Source: Steroidobacteraceae bacterium | Lineage (GTDB): Bacteria > Pseudomonadota > Gammaproteobacteria > Steroidobacterales > Steroidobacteraceae | Direction of reading: 5' to 3' | NCBI GenBank assembly: GCA_017853555.1 | Contig: JAFMJH010000001.1 | Location: forward strand, 1-64,000 | Length of the DNA stretch: 64,000 nt | Shown here: positions 9,366 to 23,575 of the stretch, in pieces | Numbering within the stretch: the first letter of the stretch is position 1 | Layout: each line of letters opens with the position of its first letter | Notes under the pieces: model-generated | What the model saw: the letters and a program-made list of their open reading frames with translations, nothing else | Database searches by the model: none | Told to the model about the DNA's origin: nothing | Translations under genes and position numbers: made by a program

Positions 9366-11514
9366 CCGGCAGGCCGGTGTGCTGCGTGCGGAACTTTTGG
9401 GGACGCGCACTCGCACCCCCGCTCTTGCGCACGTCGCCGCGCGCCCGCTCGCCTTCAGCCAAAGTACCGGTACCGGCGGGTTGCCACGGCGGAATGAGAT
9501 GCTGCTTGCCGGGCCCGATCAGATCCGCACGCCCCATGCGACGCAGCGTTTCGCGCAGCATCGGCCAGTTGTTGGCGTCGTGATAGCGCAGGAAAGCCTT
9601 GTGCAACCGGCGTATCTTGAGGCCGCGCGGAATGGCGACGCTCTCGCTGTCGCGCGTGACGCGTCGCAGCGGATTTTTGCCCGAGTGATACATCGCCGTG
9701 GCAGTCGCCATGGGCGACGGCAGGAATGCCTGCACCTGATCGGCGCGAAAACCGTTCTTCTTCAGCCAAAGCGCGAGCTCGAGCATATCCTCGTCCGTCG
9801 TTCCGGGGTGCGCCGCGATGAAGTACGGAATCAAATATTGCTCTTTGCCCGCCTCTTTCGAATAGCGGTCGAACAATTCTTTGAAACGATAGTAGGTACC
9901 GACGCCCGGCTTCATCATTTTGGAGAGCGGGCCCTCGCCGATCGCTTCCGGCGCGATTTTCAGGTAGCCGCCGACGTGATGCTGCGCAAGCTCTTTGACG
10001 TACTCGGGTGATTCGATCGCGAGGTCGTATCGCACGCCCGAGGCAATCAACACTTTTTTGATGCCGGGCAAGGCACGCGCCTTGCGATACAGCTGGATGA
10101 GGGGCGTATGGTCGGTGTTCAGGTTCGGGCATACGCCCGGATACACGCACGAAGGCCGACGACACGCGCTCTCGATCTCGCGGCTCTTGCACGCGAGCCG
10201 ATACATGTTGGCCGTCGGTCCGCCGAGATCGGAAATCACGCCCGTGAACCCCGGCACGGTATCGCGGATGGTTTCGATCTCGCGCAACACGGAAGTTTCG
10301 GAACGACTCTGGATGATCCGCCCTTCGTGCTCGGTGATCGAGCAGAACGTGCAGCCGCCGAAGCAGCCGCGCTGGATGGAAATCGAGAAGCGGATCATCT
10401 TGTACGCCGGGATCTCGGCCGTACCGTAGAACGGATGCGGACGCCGCTGATAAGGCAGCTCGTACACCTGATCCATTTCTTTGGTGGTGAGCGGGATCGG
10501 CGGCGGATTGAGCCAGATATCCTGGTTGCCGTGACGCTGCACCAAAGCCCGCGCATTGCCCGGATTCGCTTCGAGATGCAGGATGCGCGAAGCGTGCGCG
10601 TAGAGCACCGGATCGTCCACGACCTGCTCGAACGCCGGCAACCGTATGACGCTGCGTTCACGATCGACGTTCTTCACCCGACGCACGAATTTCACCACTT
10701 GTTCGGCGGATGCCTCCGCTGCCGGCTCGGCGGCGGCGTTTTTGGTGCCGCCGTTGTCTTCCATGGCATAGGGATCGAGCGGCGGATTCAGCGGCCCCGG
10801 GGTATCGAGATGGGTCGAGTCGATTTCGATCCAGCCCGCGGGCAAGGCACGGCGCGTGAATGCCGTGCCGCGCATGTCGTCGATGTCGCCGACGCGTTCG
10901 CCGGCGGCCAGACGATGTGCGATGTCGACGATCTGACGTTCGCCGTTGCCGTAGACCAGAAGATCGGCCTTCGCATCGAGCAACACCGAGCGACGGACTT
11001 TTTCGGACCAGTAATCGAAGTGCGCGATGCGACGCAGGCTGGCCTCGATGCCGCCGATCACGATGGGTACGTCGGCATACGCCTCGCGTGCGCGCTGCGA
11101 GTAGACGATCACCGAGCGATCGGGTCGCCGGCCACCCTCGCCGCCCGGCGTATAGGCGTCGTCCGAGCGCATGCGTCGGTCGCTGGTGTACCGGTTGACC
11201 ATCGAATCCATGTTGCCGGCCGTGATGCCGAAGAACAGATTCGGTTTGCCCAAGGCTTTGAAAGGGTCGGCAGATTGCCAATCGGGCTGCGCGATGATGC
11301 CGACGCGGAACCCGTGCGCTTCGAGCAGACGACCGACGATCGCCATGCCGAAGCTCGGGTGATCGACATAAGCGTCGCCGGTCACGACGATGACGTCGCA
11401 ACTATCCCATCCCAGCGCATCCATCTCGGCCCGGGACATCGGCAAAAACGGCGCGACACCGAAGCGCGAGGCCCAGTGCTTGCGGTAACCGAACAGGTCG
11501 CGAGCCGTTTGCAT
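9340..11514 (-). CDS. YgiQ family radical SAM protein
   Basis: A 724-residue protein, close to the usual YgiQ length. It starts [14 protein letters not shown], the family's N-terminus, and has the domain with [10 protein letters not shown]. The radical SAM cluster motif [10 protein letters not shown] (CxxxCxxC) is near residue 375, followed by a TIM-barrel-like domain and the YgiQ C-terminal region with PAPM-like text ([12 protein letters not shown]). Radical SAM enzymes cleave S-adenosylmethionine with a 4Fe-4S cluster; YgiQ itself has no agreed substrate. The C-terminal 50 residues are basic, low-complexity and probably disordered. A -10-like TGTAAT lies seven bases before the ATG. Confidence 0.94.
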   Translation of the reverse strand: MQTARDLFGYRKHWASRFGVAPFLPMSRAEMDALGWDSCDVIVVTGDAYVDHPSFGMAIVGRLLEAHGFRVGIIAQPDWQSADPFKALGKPNLFFGITAGNMDSMVNRYTSDRRMRSDDAYTPGGEGGRRPDRSVIVYSQRAREAYADVPIVIGGIEASLRRIAHFDYWSEKVRRSVLLDAKADLLVYGNGERQIVDIAHRLAAGERVGDIDDMRGTAFTRRALPAGWIEIDSTHLDTPGPLNPPLDPYAMEDNGGTKNAAAEPAAEASAEQVVKFVRRVKNVDRERSVIRLPAFEQVVDDPVLYAHASRILHLEANPGNARALVQRHGNQDIWLNPPPIPLTTKEMDQVYELPYQRRPHPFYGTAEIPAYKMIRFSISIQRGCFGGCTFCSITEHEGRIIQSRSETSVLREIETIRDTVPGFTGVISDLGGPTANMYRLACKSREIESACRRPSCVYPGVCPNLNTDHTPLIQLYRKARALPGIKKVLIASGVRYDLAIESPEYVKELAQHHVGGYLKIAPEAIGEGPLSKMMKPGVGTYYRFKELFDRYSKEAGKEQYLIPYFIAAHPGTTDEDMLELALWLKKNGFRADQVQAFLPSPMATATAMYHSGKNPLRRVTRDSESVAIPRGLKIRRLHKAFLRYHDANNWPMLRETLRRMGRADLIGPGKQHLIPPWQPAGTGTLAEGERARGDVRKSGGASARPQKFRTQHTGLPVNGRGRPR

Positions 11515-11521
11515 GATGCGA

Positions 11522-11527
11522 ATTACA
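11522..11527 (-). promoter_or_regulatory. Possible -10 element of the ygiQ-type gene
   Basis: On the reverse strand TGTAAT is placed seven bases before the ATG at 11514. The expected transcription start coincides with the start codon, and no Shine-Dalgarno sequence is visible. No convincing -35 match is seen. Confidence 0.35.
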
Positions 11528-11576
11528 ACAGAACCGCGTTGCGGGCGCAGGAGTACGTCGCGACCCGGGTCTGGGA

Positions 11577-11582
11577 TATAGT
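11577..11582 (+). promoter_or_regulatory. uvrA: Possible -10 element of the tandem uvrA
   Basis: GGGATATAGTC contains TATAGT, a five-of-six match to the sigma70 -10 hexamer, 34 bases before the uvrA ATG. It lies in the roughly 100-base region divergent to ygiQ. I see no LexA-type CTGT-N8-ACAG operator in this intergenic region, so SOS control is not supported. Confidence 0.35.
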
Positions 11583-11616
11583 CGCGACCCACTCCACCAC
11601 CCCGTCCCCGCGCCTC

Positions 11617-17172
<5,556 letters not shown>

Positions 17173-17191
17173 TCTGCACGGCGGAGGTTGC

Positions 17192-17491
17192 ATGGCTCAC
17201 GATCTGGTCTGCTGGAAATGCGGCGCGACGCTCGCAAGTTTGTCTTTGCCGCTGCGCAGGCTCGACGTCTGCCCCGGCTGTCGCGCGGAACTGCATGCAT
17301 GCCGCCTCTGCGTCGACTACGACCGAGCCGTCGCCAAACATTGTCGGGAACCCACCGCCGAAGAAGTTCGCGACAAAGAGCACGCGAATTTCTGCGATCA
17401 TTTCAAGCCACGCCCGGGGGCTTACGTCCCGGCCGACACCGCCGCGATCGATGCCGCCAAAGCGGAACTCGAGCGCCTTTTCGGAAAGTGA
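17192..17491 (+). CDS. Small zinc-ribbon-like hypothetical protein
   Basis: A 99-residue cytoplasmic protein. Cysteine pairs are arranged as CWKCG near residue 7 and CPGC near 27, with further CRLC and Cys/His residues (NFCDHF near 67), as expected for one or two zinc-binding knuckles. The C-terminal 25 residues are an Ala/Glu-rich helix. A good ribosome site, GGAGG, precedes the ATG. Its function is unknown to me. It follows the double uvrA by 19 bases and may be co-transcribed with it and the next genes. Confidence 0.75.
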   Translation: MAHDLVCWKCGATLASLSLPLRRLDVCPGCRAELHACRLCVDYDRAVAKHCREPTAEEVRDKEHANFCDHFKPRPGAYVPADTAAIDAAKAELERLFGK

Positions 17492-17508
17492 CCTTTCGGA
17501 CAACCCCC

Positions 17509-17853
17509 ATGAACCGCACCGCATTACGCATACTCTTCGGCGCCATCTTCTTGTCCTTGTTCGCCTACACCACCTATGCGAGCACTCGACAAGCCATCTT
17601 CGATTGGCAAGGGCTGGTGAGCGAGCCGGACAAGTGGTGGACGCTGGCTACGCTGATGGACGCCTACTACGGCTTCCTTACCTTTTACGTCTGGGTGTTC
17701 TACAAAGAACTGCGCTGGTTGCCGCGCGTGGCATGGTTCATTGCGATCATGCTGCTCGGCAACATGGCGATGTCGGTCTACGTCTTGCGTCAAATTGCAA
17801 AGCTGCGCGACGACGAACCCGTCGAACACATCTTGATCCAGCGTAATGCTTGA
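17509..17853 (+). CDS. Small three-helix membrane protein (DUF1475-like)
   Basis: A 114-residue membrane protein with hydrophobic segments at about residues 7-25, 45-65 and 75-95. The central sequence YYGFLTFYVWVFYKE has the aromatic pattern I associate with DUF1475, but this assignment is tentative. Function is unknown. It starts 17 bases after the zinc-ribbon gene and its end overlaps the DUF2062 gene by eight bases, so these belong to one operon running towards the CFA-synthase-family gene. The ORF track's longer version has no better start. Confidence 0.7.
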   Translation: MNRTALRILFGAIFLSLFAYTTYASTRQAIFDWQGLVSEPDKWWTLATLMDAYYGFLTFYVWVFYKELRWLPRVAWFIAIMLLGNMAMSVYVLRQIAKLRDDEPVEHILIQRNA

Positions 17854-18322
17854 TCTGCTCCGCACGCGCATCGTCGAGCCGCTGCTCGGCTTGCTGCGTC
17901 AAGGCACGTCGCCCCGCGAATTGTCGCTCTGCATCGCCATCGGTGCCGGAGTCGGGACCTTTCCGGTGCTCGGCGTTTCCACGCCCGCGCTCACTGCCAT
18001 CGCGCTCTGGCGTCGCCTCAATCTGGTGACCATCCAACTCATGAGTTGGGTCGTCGCGCCGATACAGCTCGTGCTCATCATCCCGTTCATGCGTCTCGGC
18101 GAGCGTATCGTCGGCGTCCCGCCCCAGCCCCTCACCGTGGACGAAGGCATGCGTTTGCTCGAAGACGGCGTGCTGCATGCCATCGTCACCTTGTGGGATG
18201 CGATCGTCCACGCCACGATAGGCTGGCTACTCGTGGCACCGATCGGCATCTGGCTGCTCCATTTGTCGCTGACGCCGTTGCTCACCAAACTCGCCCTGCG
18301 TTTTTCCGGAAGCTCGACATGA
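17846..18322 (+). CDS. DUF2062 domain membrane protein
   Basis: A 158-residue inner-membrane protein matching DUF2062. The N-terminal amphipathic segment is followed by the characteristic AIGAGVGTFPVLGVST, then a helix containing IQLMSWVVAPIQLVLIIP, a soluble loop and a C-terminal helix pair. The family's biochemical role is unknown. Members are often found next to lipid or glycan enzymes. The stop overlaps the ATG of the following methyltransferase gene, which fits a membrane-lipid context. Confidence 0.85.
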   Translation: MLDLLRTRIVEPLLGLLRQGTSPRELSLCIAIGAGVGTFPVLGVSTPALTAIALWRRLNLVTIQLMSWVVAPIQLVLIIPFMRLGERIVGVPPQPLTVDEGMRLLEDGVLHAIVTLWDAIVHATIGWLLVAPIGIWLLHLSLTPLLTKLALRFSGSST

Positions 18323-19395
18323 ATTCGAACTCGACTGCATCCCAATCTCTCGCGATGCGACTACTCGAAGCGGATCGGGTGCCGGACTGGCTGATCCGGA
18401 ATCGGATTCGCGCCTTGCTGGCACAACGGCTGCGTGAAGAAGATCGCGGCGATCCCGAGCGCCAGCAAGCGCACTTGATGGATCTGGTGCGCAGTCTGCG
18501 CGAGAGTCCGATTGCGATTCACACCGCCGAAGCCAACGAGCAACACTACGAAGTGCCGACTGACTTCTATCTGCACGTGCTCGGCAAGCATCTGAAGTAC
18601 TCGAGCTGCTACTACGACGATTTCGACATCACGCGCGCAGCGACGAACCTCGACGCGGCGGAAGCACGCATGCTCGCCCTCACCTGCGAGCGCGCCGGAC
18701 TGCGCGACGGCGATCGCATCCTCGAACTCGGCTGCGGCTGGGGGTCGCTGTCGCTGTGGATGGCAGCGCATTATCCGAATTCACGCATCACCGCCGTGTC
18801 GAATTCGCGCACGCAGAAGCTGCATATCGATGCCCGTGCCGCCGAGCGCGGTTTGCACAACCTCGAAATCGTCACCTGCGATGTCAACCGTCTCGAGTTC
18901 CCCGCCGATACGCGCTTCGACCGCGTGGTGTCGGTCGAGATGTTCGAGCACATGCGCAACTATGAAACGCTGCTGGGCAGAGTCGCGTCGTGGATGAACG
19001 CCAACGCCACCTTGTTCGTGCATATCTTCACCCATCATGAATACGCCTACCCGTTTTTGGTACGCGACGAATCCGACTGGATGGCGCGATACTTCTTCAC
19101 CGGCGGCATCATGCCCAGCGACGACCTGCTGCTGTATTTCCAGAAGGACCTGCGACTGCGCGATCACTGGCAGGTCGACGGTCGTCACTATCAGCTCACC
19201 TCCGAAGCTTGGCTGCAGAAAATGGACGCCAACCGGGCGGCTGTGTTTCCGACTTTGGTGAGCGCGTACGGCGCCGATCAAGCCGTGAAATGGTGGGTAT
19301 ACTGGCGCGTGTTCTTCATGTCTTGCGCGGAACTGTTCGGCTATCGGAGCGGACGCGAATGGCTGGTTTCACACTATCTTTTCGAAAAGCGCTGA
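18319..19395 (+). CDS. Cyclopropane-fatty-acyl-phospholipid synthase family methyltransferase
   Basis: A 358-residue SAM-dependent methyltransferase. The family hallmark HYEVPTDFY appears near residue 75 and is followed by LKYSSCYY. The SAM-binding loop ELGCGWGSLS is near 134, and the motif FDRVVSVEMFEHM carries the acidic and aromatic residues used by CFA synthases. The C-terminal half includes the YFFTGGIMPSDD segment. The family methylates or cyclopropanates unsaturated acyl chains, but this subgroup also includes N-methyltransferases such as coclaurine methyltransferase, so the substrate is uncertain. The ATG overlaps the DUF2062 stop; the gene's last 37 bases overlap the start of the TPR gene. 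Confidence 0.88.
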   Translation: MNSNSTASQSLAMRLLEADRVPDWLIRNRIRALLAQRLREEDRGDPERQQAHLMDLVRSLRESPIAIHTAEANEQHYEVPTDFYLHVLGKHLKYSSCYYDDFDITRAATNLDAAEARMLALTCERAGLRDGDRILELGCGWGSLSLWMAAHYPNSRITAVSNSRTQKLHIDARAAERGLHNLEIVTCDVNRLEFPADTRFDRVVSVEMFEHMRNYETLLGRVASWMNANATLFVHIFTHHEYAYPFLVRDESDWMARYFFTGGIMPSDDLLLYFQKDLRLRDHWQVDGRHYQLTSEAWLQKMDANRAAVFPTLVSAYGADQAVKWWVYWRVFFMSCAELFGYRSGREWLVSHYLFEKR

Positions 19396-20804
19396 TCGCC
19401 ACCACCACCCTGCTCTGGGCGGGCGTGGCGAACGCGCAAACGCCCGCGGGTGCACCCGCTGCCGATGCCGCCGTGCGCGAGCGTGGCGAATCGTTTTTGA
19501 AGTTCAAAGCGGCTCTCGATGCGAACGATCTCGTGGGCGCGCGACTGAGTGGCGAGGAGCTGGTCGCCAGCACCGAACGGCAGTTCGGCCAGGATGCACG
19601 AGAGCTCGTGGCGCCCCTCACCAATCTGGGCACCGTCGCCTATCGTCGCGGTGACTACGCGCTCGCCGAGAAACATTACTTGCGGGCGATACGCATCGTC
19701 GACGGGCGCGAAGCCGGGGCCGACCGGGTGTTGTTGCGACCACTGACGGGCCTCGGTGAAACCTACCTCGCCGAGCGCAAGTTCTTCGAGGGTGCAGCGG
19801 CGCTCAAGCGCGCGCTCGACCTCTCGCGCAATCTCGACGGTTTGTTCAATCCGGAACAGCTCGACATTCTCGATCCGCTGCTCGAGTGCTACGTGGCCCT
19901 CGGTCAAAAAGCGGATGCCGACAAAGAACACCAATACGGATTTCGAGTCGCCGAAGCGGCTTTCGGCAAAAACGATTTGCGGATGATCGAGGCACTCGAT
20001 CGACTTGCCGCCTGGCACGAGGCCAACGATCGCTATGCGACCGCCCGCGGTCTGCACGCGCGCGCCTTGCAAATCGTCGAGCAGTACGCGACGGCGCGAC
20101 CCGTGCTCGGGGTTCCGGCGTTGCGCGGACTTGCACGCACCTATTTGTTCGAAGTGATCGTCGGTCCGGAAGGCGGCGACGAAGCCGCGGAAATCAAACC
20201 GCGCGATCCGTTCGGCATGCCGGCAGTCGAGCAAGGCCGCCTCAATCCCGACGGCGAACGCGCCCTCAAATATGCGCTCGAGGTACTCGGCAACGGGCAG
20301 CCCCTCGATCGACGTACGCGCGCCGACACCTTCGTGCAACTCGGCAATTGGTATTTGATCGGCGGCTCTTTGTCGCGTGCCGCCGCCGAATACAAGCGCG
20401 CCTGGACAGAAGTCGCACCCCTCGGCGAAGCAGCGCTCGCATCGTTGCGCAAGCCTCGACTTCTCGCTTACAAGCCGCCGTCCATCTCCGCGAAACGATC
20501 AGGCGCGACGGACGACGACGCTCACGAAATCGTCGACGTGCGACTCGCCCTGAAGGTTGGACGCGACGGCAAAGTGATCGCGGTGAAAACGGCCGACGAC
20601 AGCATTGCGGAAGCGGCGAGTCGACCGGTGATGACCGCAGCCCGACGCGCACGATTCTCGCCGGCGATCGCCGACGGTGAGCCGATCGAAGTGGACGGCG
20701 TGCCGTTCGAAGATCGAGTGATCGTCAAGTCGAAGGCGAAGCCTGCAGCGACGCCAGCGACCGACGACGCGACGGCCGGATCGGCACCGCCTCGATCGCC
20801 GTAA
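19359..20804 (+). CDS. Exported TPR protein with TonB-C-like end
   Basis: A 481-residue protein with a Sec signal: FRKALIATTTLLWAGVANAQ ends at a clear AxA site. The central part, about residues 60-360, is helical with TPR-like pairs such as LGTVAYRRGDYALAEKHYLRAI. Residues 400-465 resemble the TonB C-terminal fold (VRLALKVGRDGKV then ARFSPAIADGEPI), as found in periplasmic energy-transducer relatives. The C-terminus is Ala/Pro-rich. The start lies inside the upstream methyltransferase gene (37-base overlap, another frame). The 3' end overlaps the convergent lipoprotein gene by 80 bases. Its role is unknown; it may be a periplasmic scaffold. Confidence 0.8.
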   Translation: MAGFTLSFRKALIATTTLLWAGVANAQTPAGAPAADAAVRERGESFLKFKAALDANDLVGARLSGEELVASTERQFGQDARELVAPLTNLGTVAYRRGDYALAEKHYLRAIRIVDGREAGADRVLLRPLTGLGETYLAERKFFEGAAALKRALDLSRNLDGLFNPEQLDILDPLLECYVALGQKADADKEHQYGFRVAEAAFGKNDLRMIEALDRLAAWHEANDRYATARGLHARALQIVEQYATARPVLGVPALRGLARTYLFEVIVGPEGGDEAAEIKPRDPFGMPAVEQGRLNPDGERALKYALEVLGNGQPLDRRTRADTFVQLGNWYLIGGSLSRAAAEYKRAWTEVAPLGEAALASLRKPRLLAYKPPSISAKRSGATDDDAHEIVDVRLALKVGRDGKVIAVKTADDSIAEAASRPVMTAARRARFSPAIADGEPIEVDGVPFEDRVIVKSKAKPAATPATDDATAGSAPPRSP

Positions 20805-21447
20805 CCGCCGCAGCGACCGCGCCTGCGGGCACCGATGCGGCGACCAGCTTTTCGCCTTTGGCCAGCTGCTCGGCCAAAGGCTGACCCTGGAACTGGGCGA
20901 GGAACTTCGCCGCCGCGTCGCGCATCGCGTTGCGCGTCGCGATGGCCATCGGCTCTTCACTGCCGATACCATCGACCAAACTTGCGCCGTAACCCGTGAG
21001 CGTCAATGAATCGAAGCGTGCGCCCTCCGGCGTATGCACGTCGATGCGGTAGCGGATCGTCACGGCCACGTACATGCCGCCGGTCTCGCTCGCCGTGGCG
21101 AACGAATACTGTTCGATTTTTGGCTCGAACACCGCCTGCAGGTTCTCGGCCTTGCGGGCAGCTTCGAAGTCGGGAAATTCACGTGCCTGACGGAACTCGG
21201 CGGTGAAGATTTCGCGCATCAACTTTTGATGTCCGGCGCCGAGCGAGACCTTCCACGGCACTCCGGCACGAGTTTCCGAGTGCACGTAGTTGCGCTGCTC
21301 GCTCGTGAGTACGTAGCCGACGTCGGCGCCGATCGGTTGCACGAGTGCGCGCGGCAACACGGGCTCCGGCGCTATCGTCACCCCGCCGCACGCCGCGAGT
21401 GCCGCCGACGCGACACTCGCCGCCATCAGTCGCTGCCACCCATGCAC
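20725..21447 (-). CDS. Lipoprotein, last gene of the kinase/VWA operon
   Basis: A 240-residue predicted outer-membrane or periplasmic lipoprotein. The signal ends in the lipobox LAAC near residue 20 when the GTG at 21447 is used; that start supplies the positive charge of the n-region. An alternative ATG at 21426 overlaps the VWA gene stop as TGATG but gives an uncharged signal. The mature part has a beta-rich middle (YVAVTIRYRIDV, FDSLTLTGYGASLVDG) and an Ala-rich tail. I recognise no family. It ends the ten-gene operon and its 3' end overlaps the convergent TPR gene by 80 bases, with no terminator visible. Confidence 0.8.
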   Translation of the reverse strand: MHGWQRLMAASVASAALAACGGVTIAPEPVLPRALVQPIGADVGYVLTSEQRNYVHSETRAGVPWKVSLGAGHQKLMREIFTAEFRQAREFPDFEAARKAENLQAVFEPKIEQYSFATASETGGMYVAVTIRYRIDVHTPEGARFDSLTLTGYGASLVDGIGSEEPMAIATRNAMRDAAAKFLAQFQGQPLAEQLAKGEKLVAASVPAGAVAAAVTAIEAVPIRPSRRRSLASLQASPST

Positions 21448-22481
21448 GTGTTGATGCCTCCGATGTTCATGCTGACGGCGCAGGTCTTTTCGTTGGTGAT
21501 GCCGACGAACGTACCGTCATTGCGCTCGACCACCTGCCGCATTAGGGCGGAAAACCGGATATTTGTAAACGGCGTCATGCCCGGCGCTTCCGGGAAGCCG
21601 ATGGCGTGGATCCGTACGCGACGACGCCCGCTCTGGTCGGGTTTGTTGATGCGATCGATCGAATCGAGTGCGGCCTGGATCGATTCACCCGTGAACTCGT
21701 CGCCGAGCACGTAAATGCTGATCCGACGTTCGGCGGACCAATAGTTGCGAATGGCCAACTCCAGACCGTCGACGGGATTCGAATCGCTGAATGCGCGCCA
21801 GTCTTTCATACGCTGCACGATTTGCGTACGCAGGCTGGCCGAATCCGTGAGCCATGTCCCCCGCGTACCCGAAAACATCTCCTTGCCGTTGTCGTCGATG
21901 ATTTGCACCCCTTTCAGCTTGGGGTAAATGTCGAGGATTTCGCGCATCACGGCTTGCGCGGTATCCCAGTGACCACCCTGCATGCTGCCCGAGGTGTCGA
22001 TCAGGAAAATCACGTAATCGGAATCGACCGGAATGCCGCCGACGGCCTCGGTGGAGATGCGCTTGCGGCTGCGCGACACCTGCAGCAACTTTTTGTTTTG
22101 CTCTTCGAGTTCCTGATAGGCGGTGAGCAGTTCGTTCTCCAGAATGTTGCTGACCGCCGCGTTTTGCTTCGAAGCTTTGAACTGCCCACCGAGCGCCGAG
22201 AGTTCGCCGGCAGCGCGGGCGAGGTTCAGACGTTCGCGGGTCAGCTGCTCGGTACGACCGCGCAGCTCGCGCTCGAGGCGATCGGAGTCGCCGCGGATCA
22301 CGAACAGCTCCTCCTGCAGCCGCTTGAGCTGCTGGTTCATATTCTCGCGCGAGACCTCGATCTGCACGGGACGCCCGAACTCGGTGAGCACGAGCAACAG
22401 AATGATCGCCCCGAAACCGCAGCAAACGACGTCCAGGAACGACAGACTGAAAATTTCGGTTTCGCGACGCTTGATTCTCAT
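21426..22481 (-). CDS. Membrane-anchored VWA domain protein (second copy)
   Basis: A 351-residue protein. After a basic start (MRIKRRE) comes one membrane helix, FSLSFLDVVCCGFGAIILLL, of the MotB/ExbD-like layout, then a long coiled coil at about residues 45-130. The C-terminal VWA domain from about residue 150 has the metal-binding motif DTSGSM (MIDAS DxSxS). VWA domains mediate metal-dependent protein contacts. A paralogue with the same N-terminal motif lies directly upstream, and the ATG overlaps that gene's stop. The soluble part is expected to face the periplasm. It may couple the kinase module to the envelope lipoproteins; no partner is proven. Confidence 0.88.
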   Translation of the reverse strand: MRIKRRETEIFSLSFLDVVCCGFGAIILLLVLTEFGRPVQIEVSRENMNQQLKRLQEELFVIRGDSDRLERELRGRTEQLTRERLNLARAAGELSALGGQFKASKQNAAVSNILENELLTAYQELEEQNKKLLQVSRSRKRISTEAVGGIPVDSDYVIFLIDTSGSMQGGHWDTAQAVMREILDIYPKLKGVQIIDDNGKEMFSGTRGTWLTDSASLRTQIVQRMKDWRAFSDSNPVDGLELAIRNYWSAERRISIYVLGDEFTGESIQAALDSIDRINKPDQSGRRRVRIHAIGFPEAPGMTPFTNIRFSALMRQVVERNDGTFVGITNEKTCAVSMNIGGINTCMGGSD

Positions 22482-23575
22482 GGCCAATCCGGGGAGGGCA
22501 TGACGAACGAGCCCTTGGTGAGTCTTGCCAAGCCCCAGAAGCGGTGCGCCGCCTGCACATCGCCTTTCATGGGCAACAGCACGACGTCGATCGGCAGATT
22601 GCGATTGATGCCGCGCACCGCCTCGTCGAACAGTCGCACTCGTCCCGCCGCGTCGACGGTCCGTCGCAAGGCTGGCGGCGTGGCGCCCTGCGTTGGCAAG
22701 CCATCGGTGATCAGCAAAACCTGATCCGGCGGCAATTGCATCTCGCGAATCGCTTTCAAGGCGTTGAACAGACTCGTACCCTCGCGCGGCACCAGTGCAC
22801 CGAGGCCATCGAGCACTTTTGCACGCTGCGCGTCATCATCGACCGACAGCCATTGACCCGCCGTACCGGCGAGCACCGGTGCTGCCGCGGTGTTGAAGCC
22901 GTACACCTGATACTGCGCGCCCGCCGGCAGTTCCGAGATCACCCAACTCGTGATGTCGACGGCGCGACGCCACTTCGGCGCGGACAACTGTGCCGCGCTC
23001 GGCATGTTGCGCAGACGAATGATGTTCACCAAATCGTCATCCAGCATGCTGCCGGACCGATCAAGCAGTACGAGTACGCGCCGACCTTTGAGCGCAAGCC
23101 CCGTGATGTAGCGGCGGCCGACCAGATTTTTGCCGGATCCGACGCGATCGCCGCGCTGCGCAGAAGCGACTTTTGCGCTCGCTTCGAGGCGCCGCGAGTT
23201 CTCCTGCAAGGCCCTGACGTCCGTTTTCAGCTTTTCGATGCGCTCGCGCTTGGCGAGTGTCGTCTGATCGTACGAGGAACTTTCTTCTTTCGACGTGCGC
23301 AACTGCTCGATCAGGACGCTGGCGCGCGAGCTTGCGCTGGCGGTTTCGCTTTCGGTCTTGCGGATCGCATTGCGCAACAAGACGAGGCGTTCGCGACCCT
23401 GCGTCACTTCTTCGTCCAATTTCGCCACTTGCGCGGCGAGTACATCGTTGCGCCGCGAGTTCTGCAGCCCGCTTTGCGCGCTGACGATGGTATAGAACAA
23501 GATCACTGCGCCGAAGCCGCAGCAAATCACGTCGAGAAACGAGAGACTGAAGACCTCGAAACTACGGCGCGCCAT
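22478..23575 (-). CDS. Membrane-anchored VWA domain protein (first copy)
   Basis: A 365-residue protein with the same architecture as its neighbour: short basic N-terminus, helix FSLSFLDVICCGFGAVILFY at about residues 8-27, a coiled-coil region to about 130 rich in Glu, Arg and Ser, and a VWA domain whose MIDAS motif is DRSGSM near residue 174. A second conserved VWA feature, LLITDGLPTQG, is near 295. The paired cysteines in the helix are shared by both copies. The 5' end overlaps the FHA gene by 14 bases and the 3' end overlaps the second VWA gene by four, so translation is coupled. Confidence 0.88.
   Translation of the reverse strand: MARRSFEVFSLSFLDVICCGFGAVILFYTIVSAQSGLQNSRRNDVLAAQVAKLDEEVTQGRERLVLLRNAIRKTESETASASSRASVLIEQLRTSKEESSSYDQTTLAKRERIEKLKTDVRALQENSRRLEASAKVASAQRGDRVGSGKNLVGRRYITGLALKGRRVLVLLDRSGSMLDDDLVNIIRLRNMPSAAQLSAPKWRRAVDITSWVISELPAGAQYQVYGFNTAAAPVLAGTAGQWLSVDDDAQRAKVLDGLGALVPREGTSLFNALKAIREMQLPPDQVLLITDGLPTQGATPPALRRTVDAAGRVRLFDEAVRGINRNLPIDVVLLPMKGDVQAAHRFWGLARLTKGSFVMPSPDWP

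Noticed and set aside
18319-19395. Genuine CFA synthase (cfa)
   Set aside because: Motifs fit the family, but length and central motifs also fit N-methyltransferase-like members, so no gene symbol was given.
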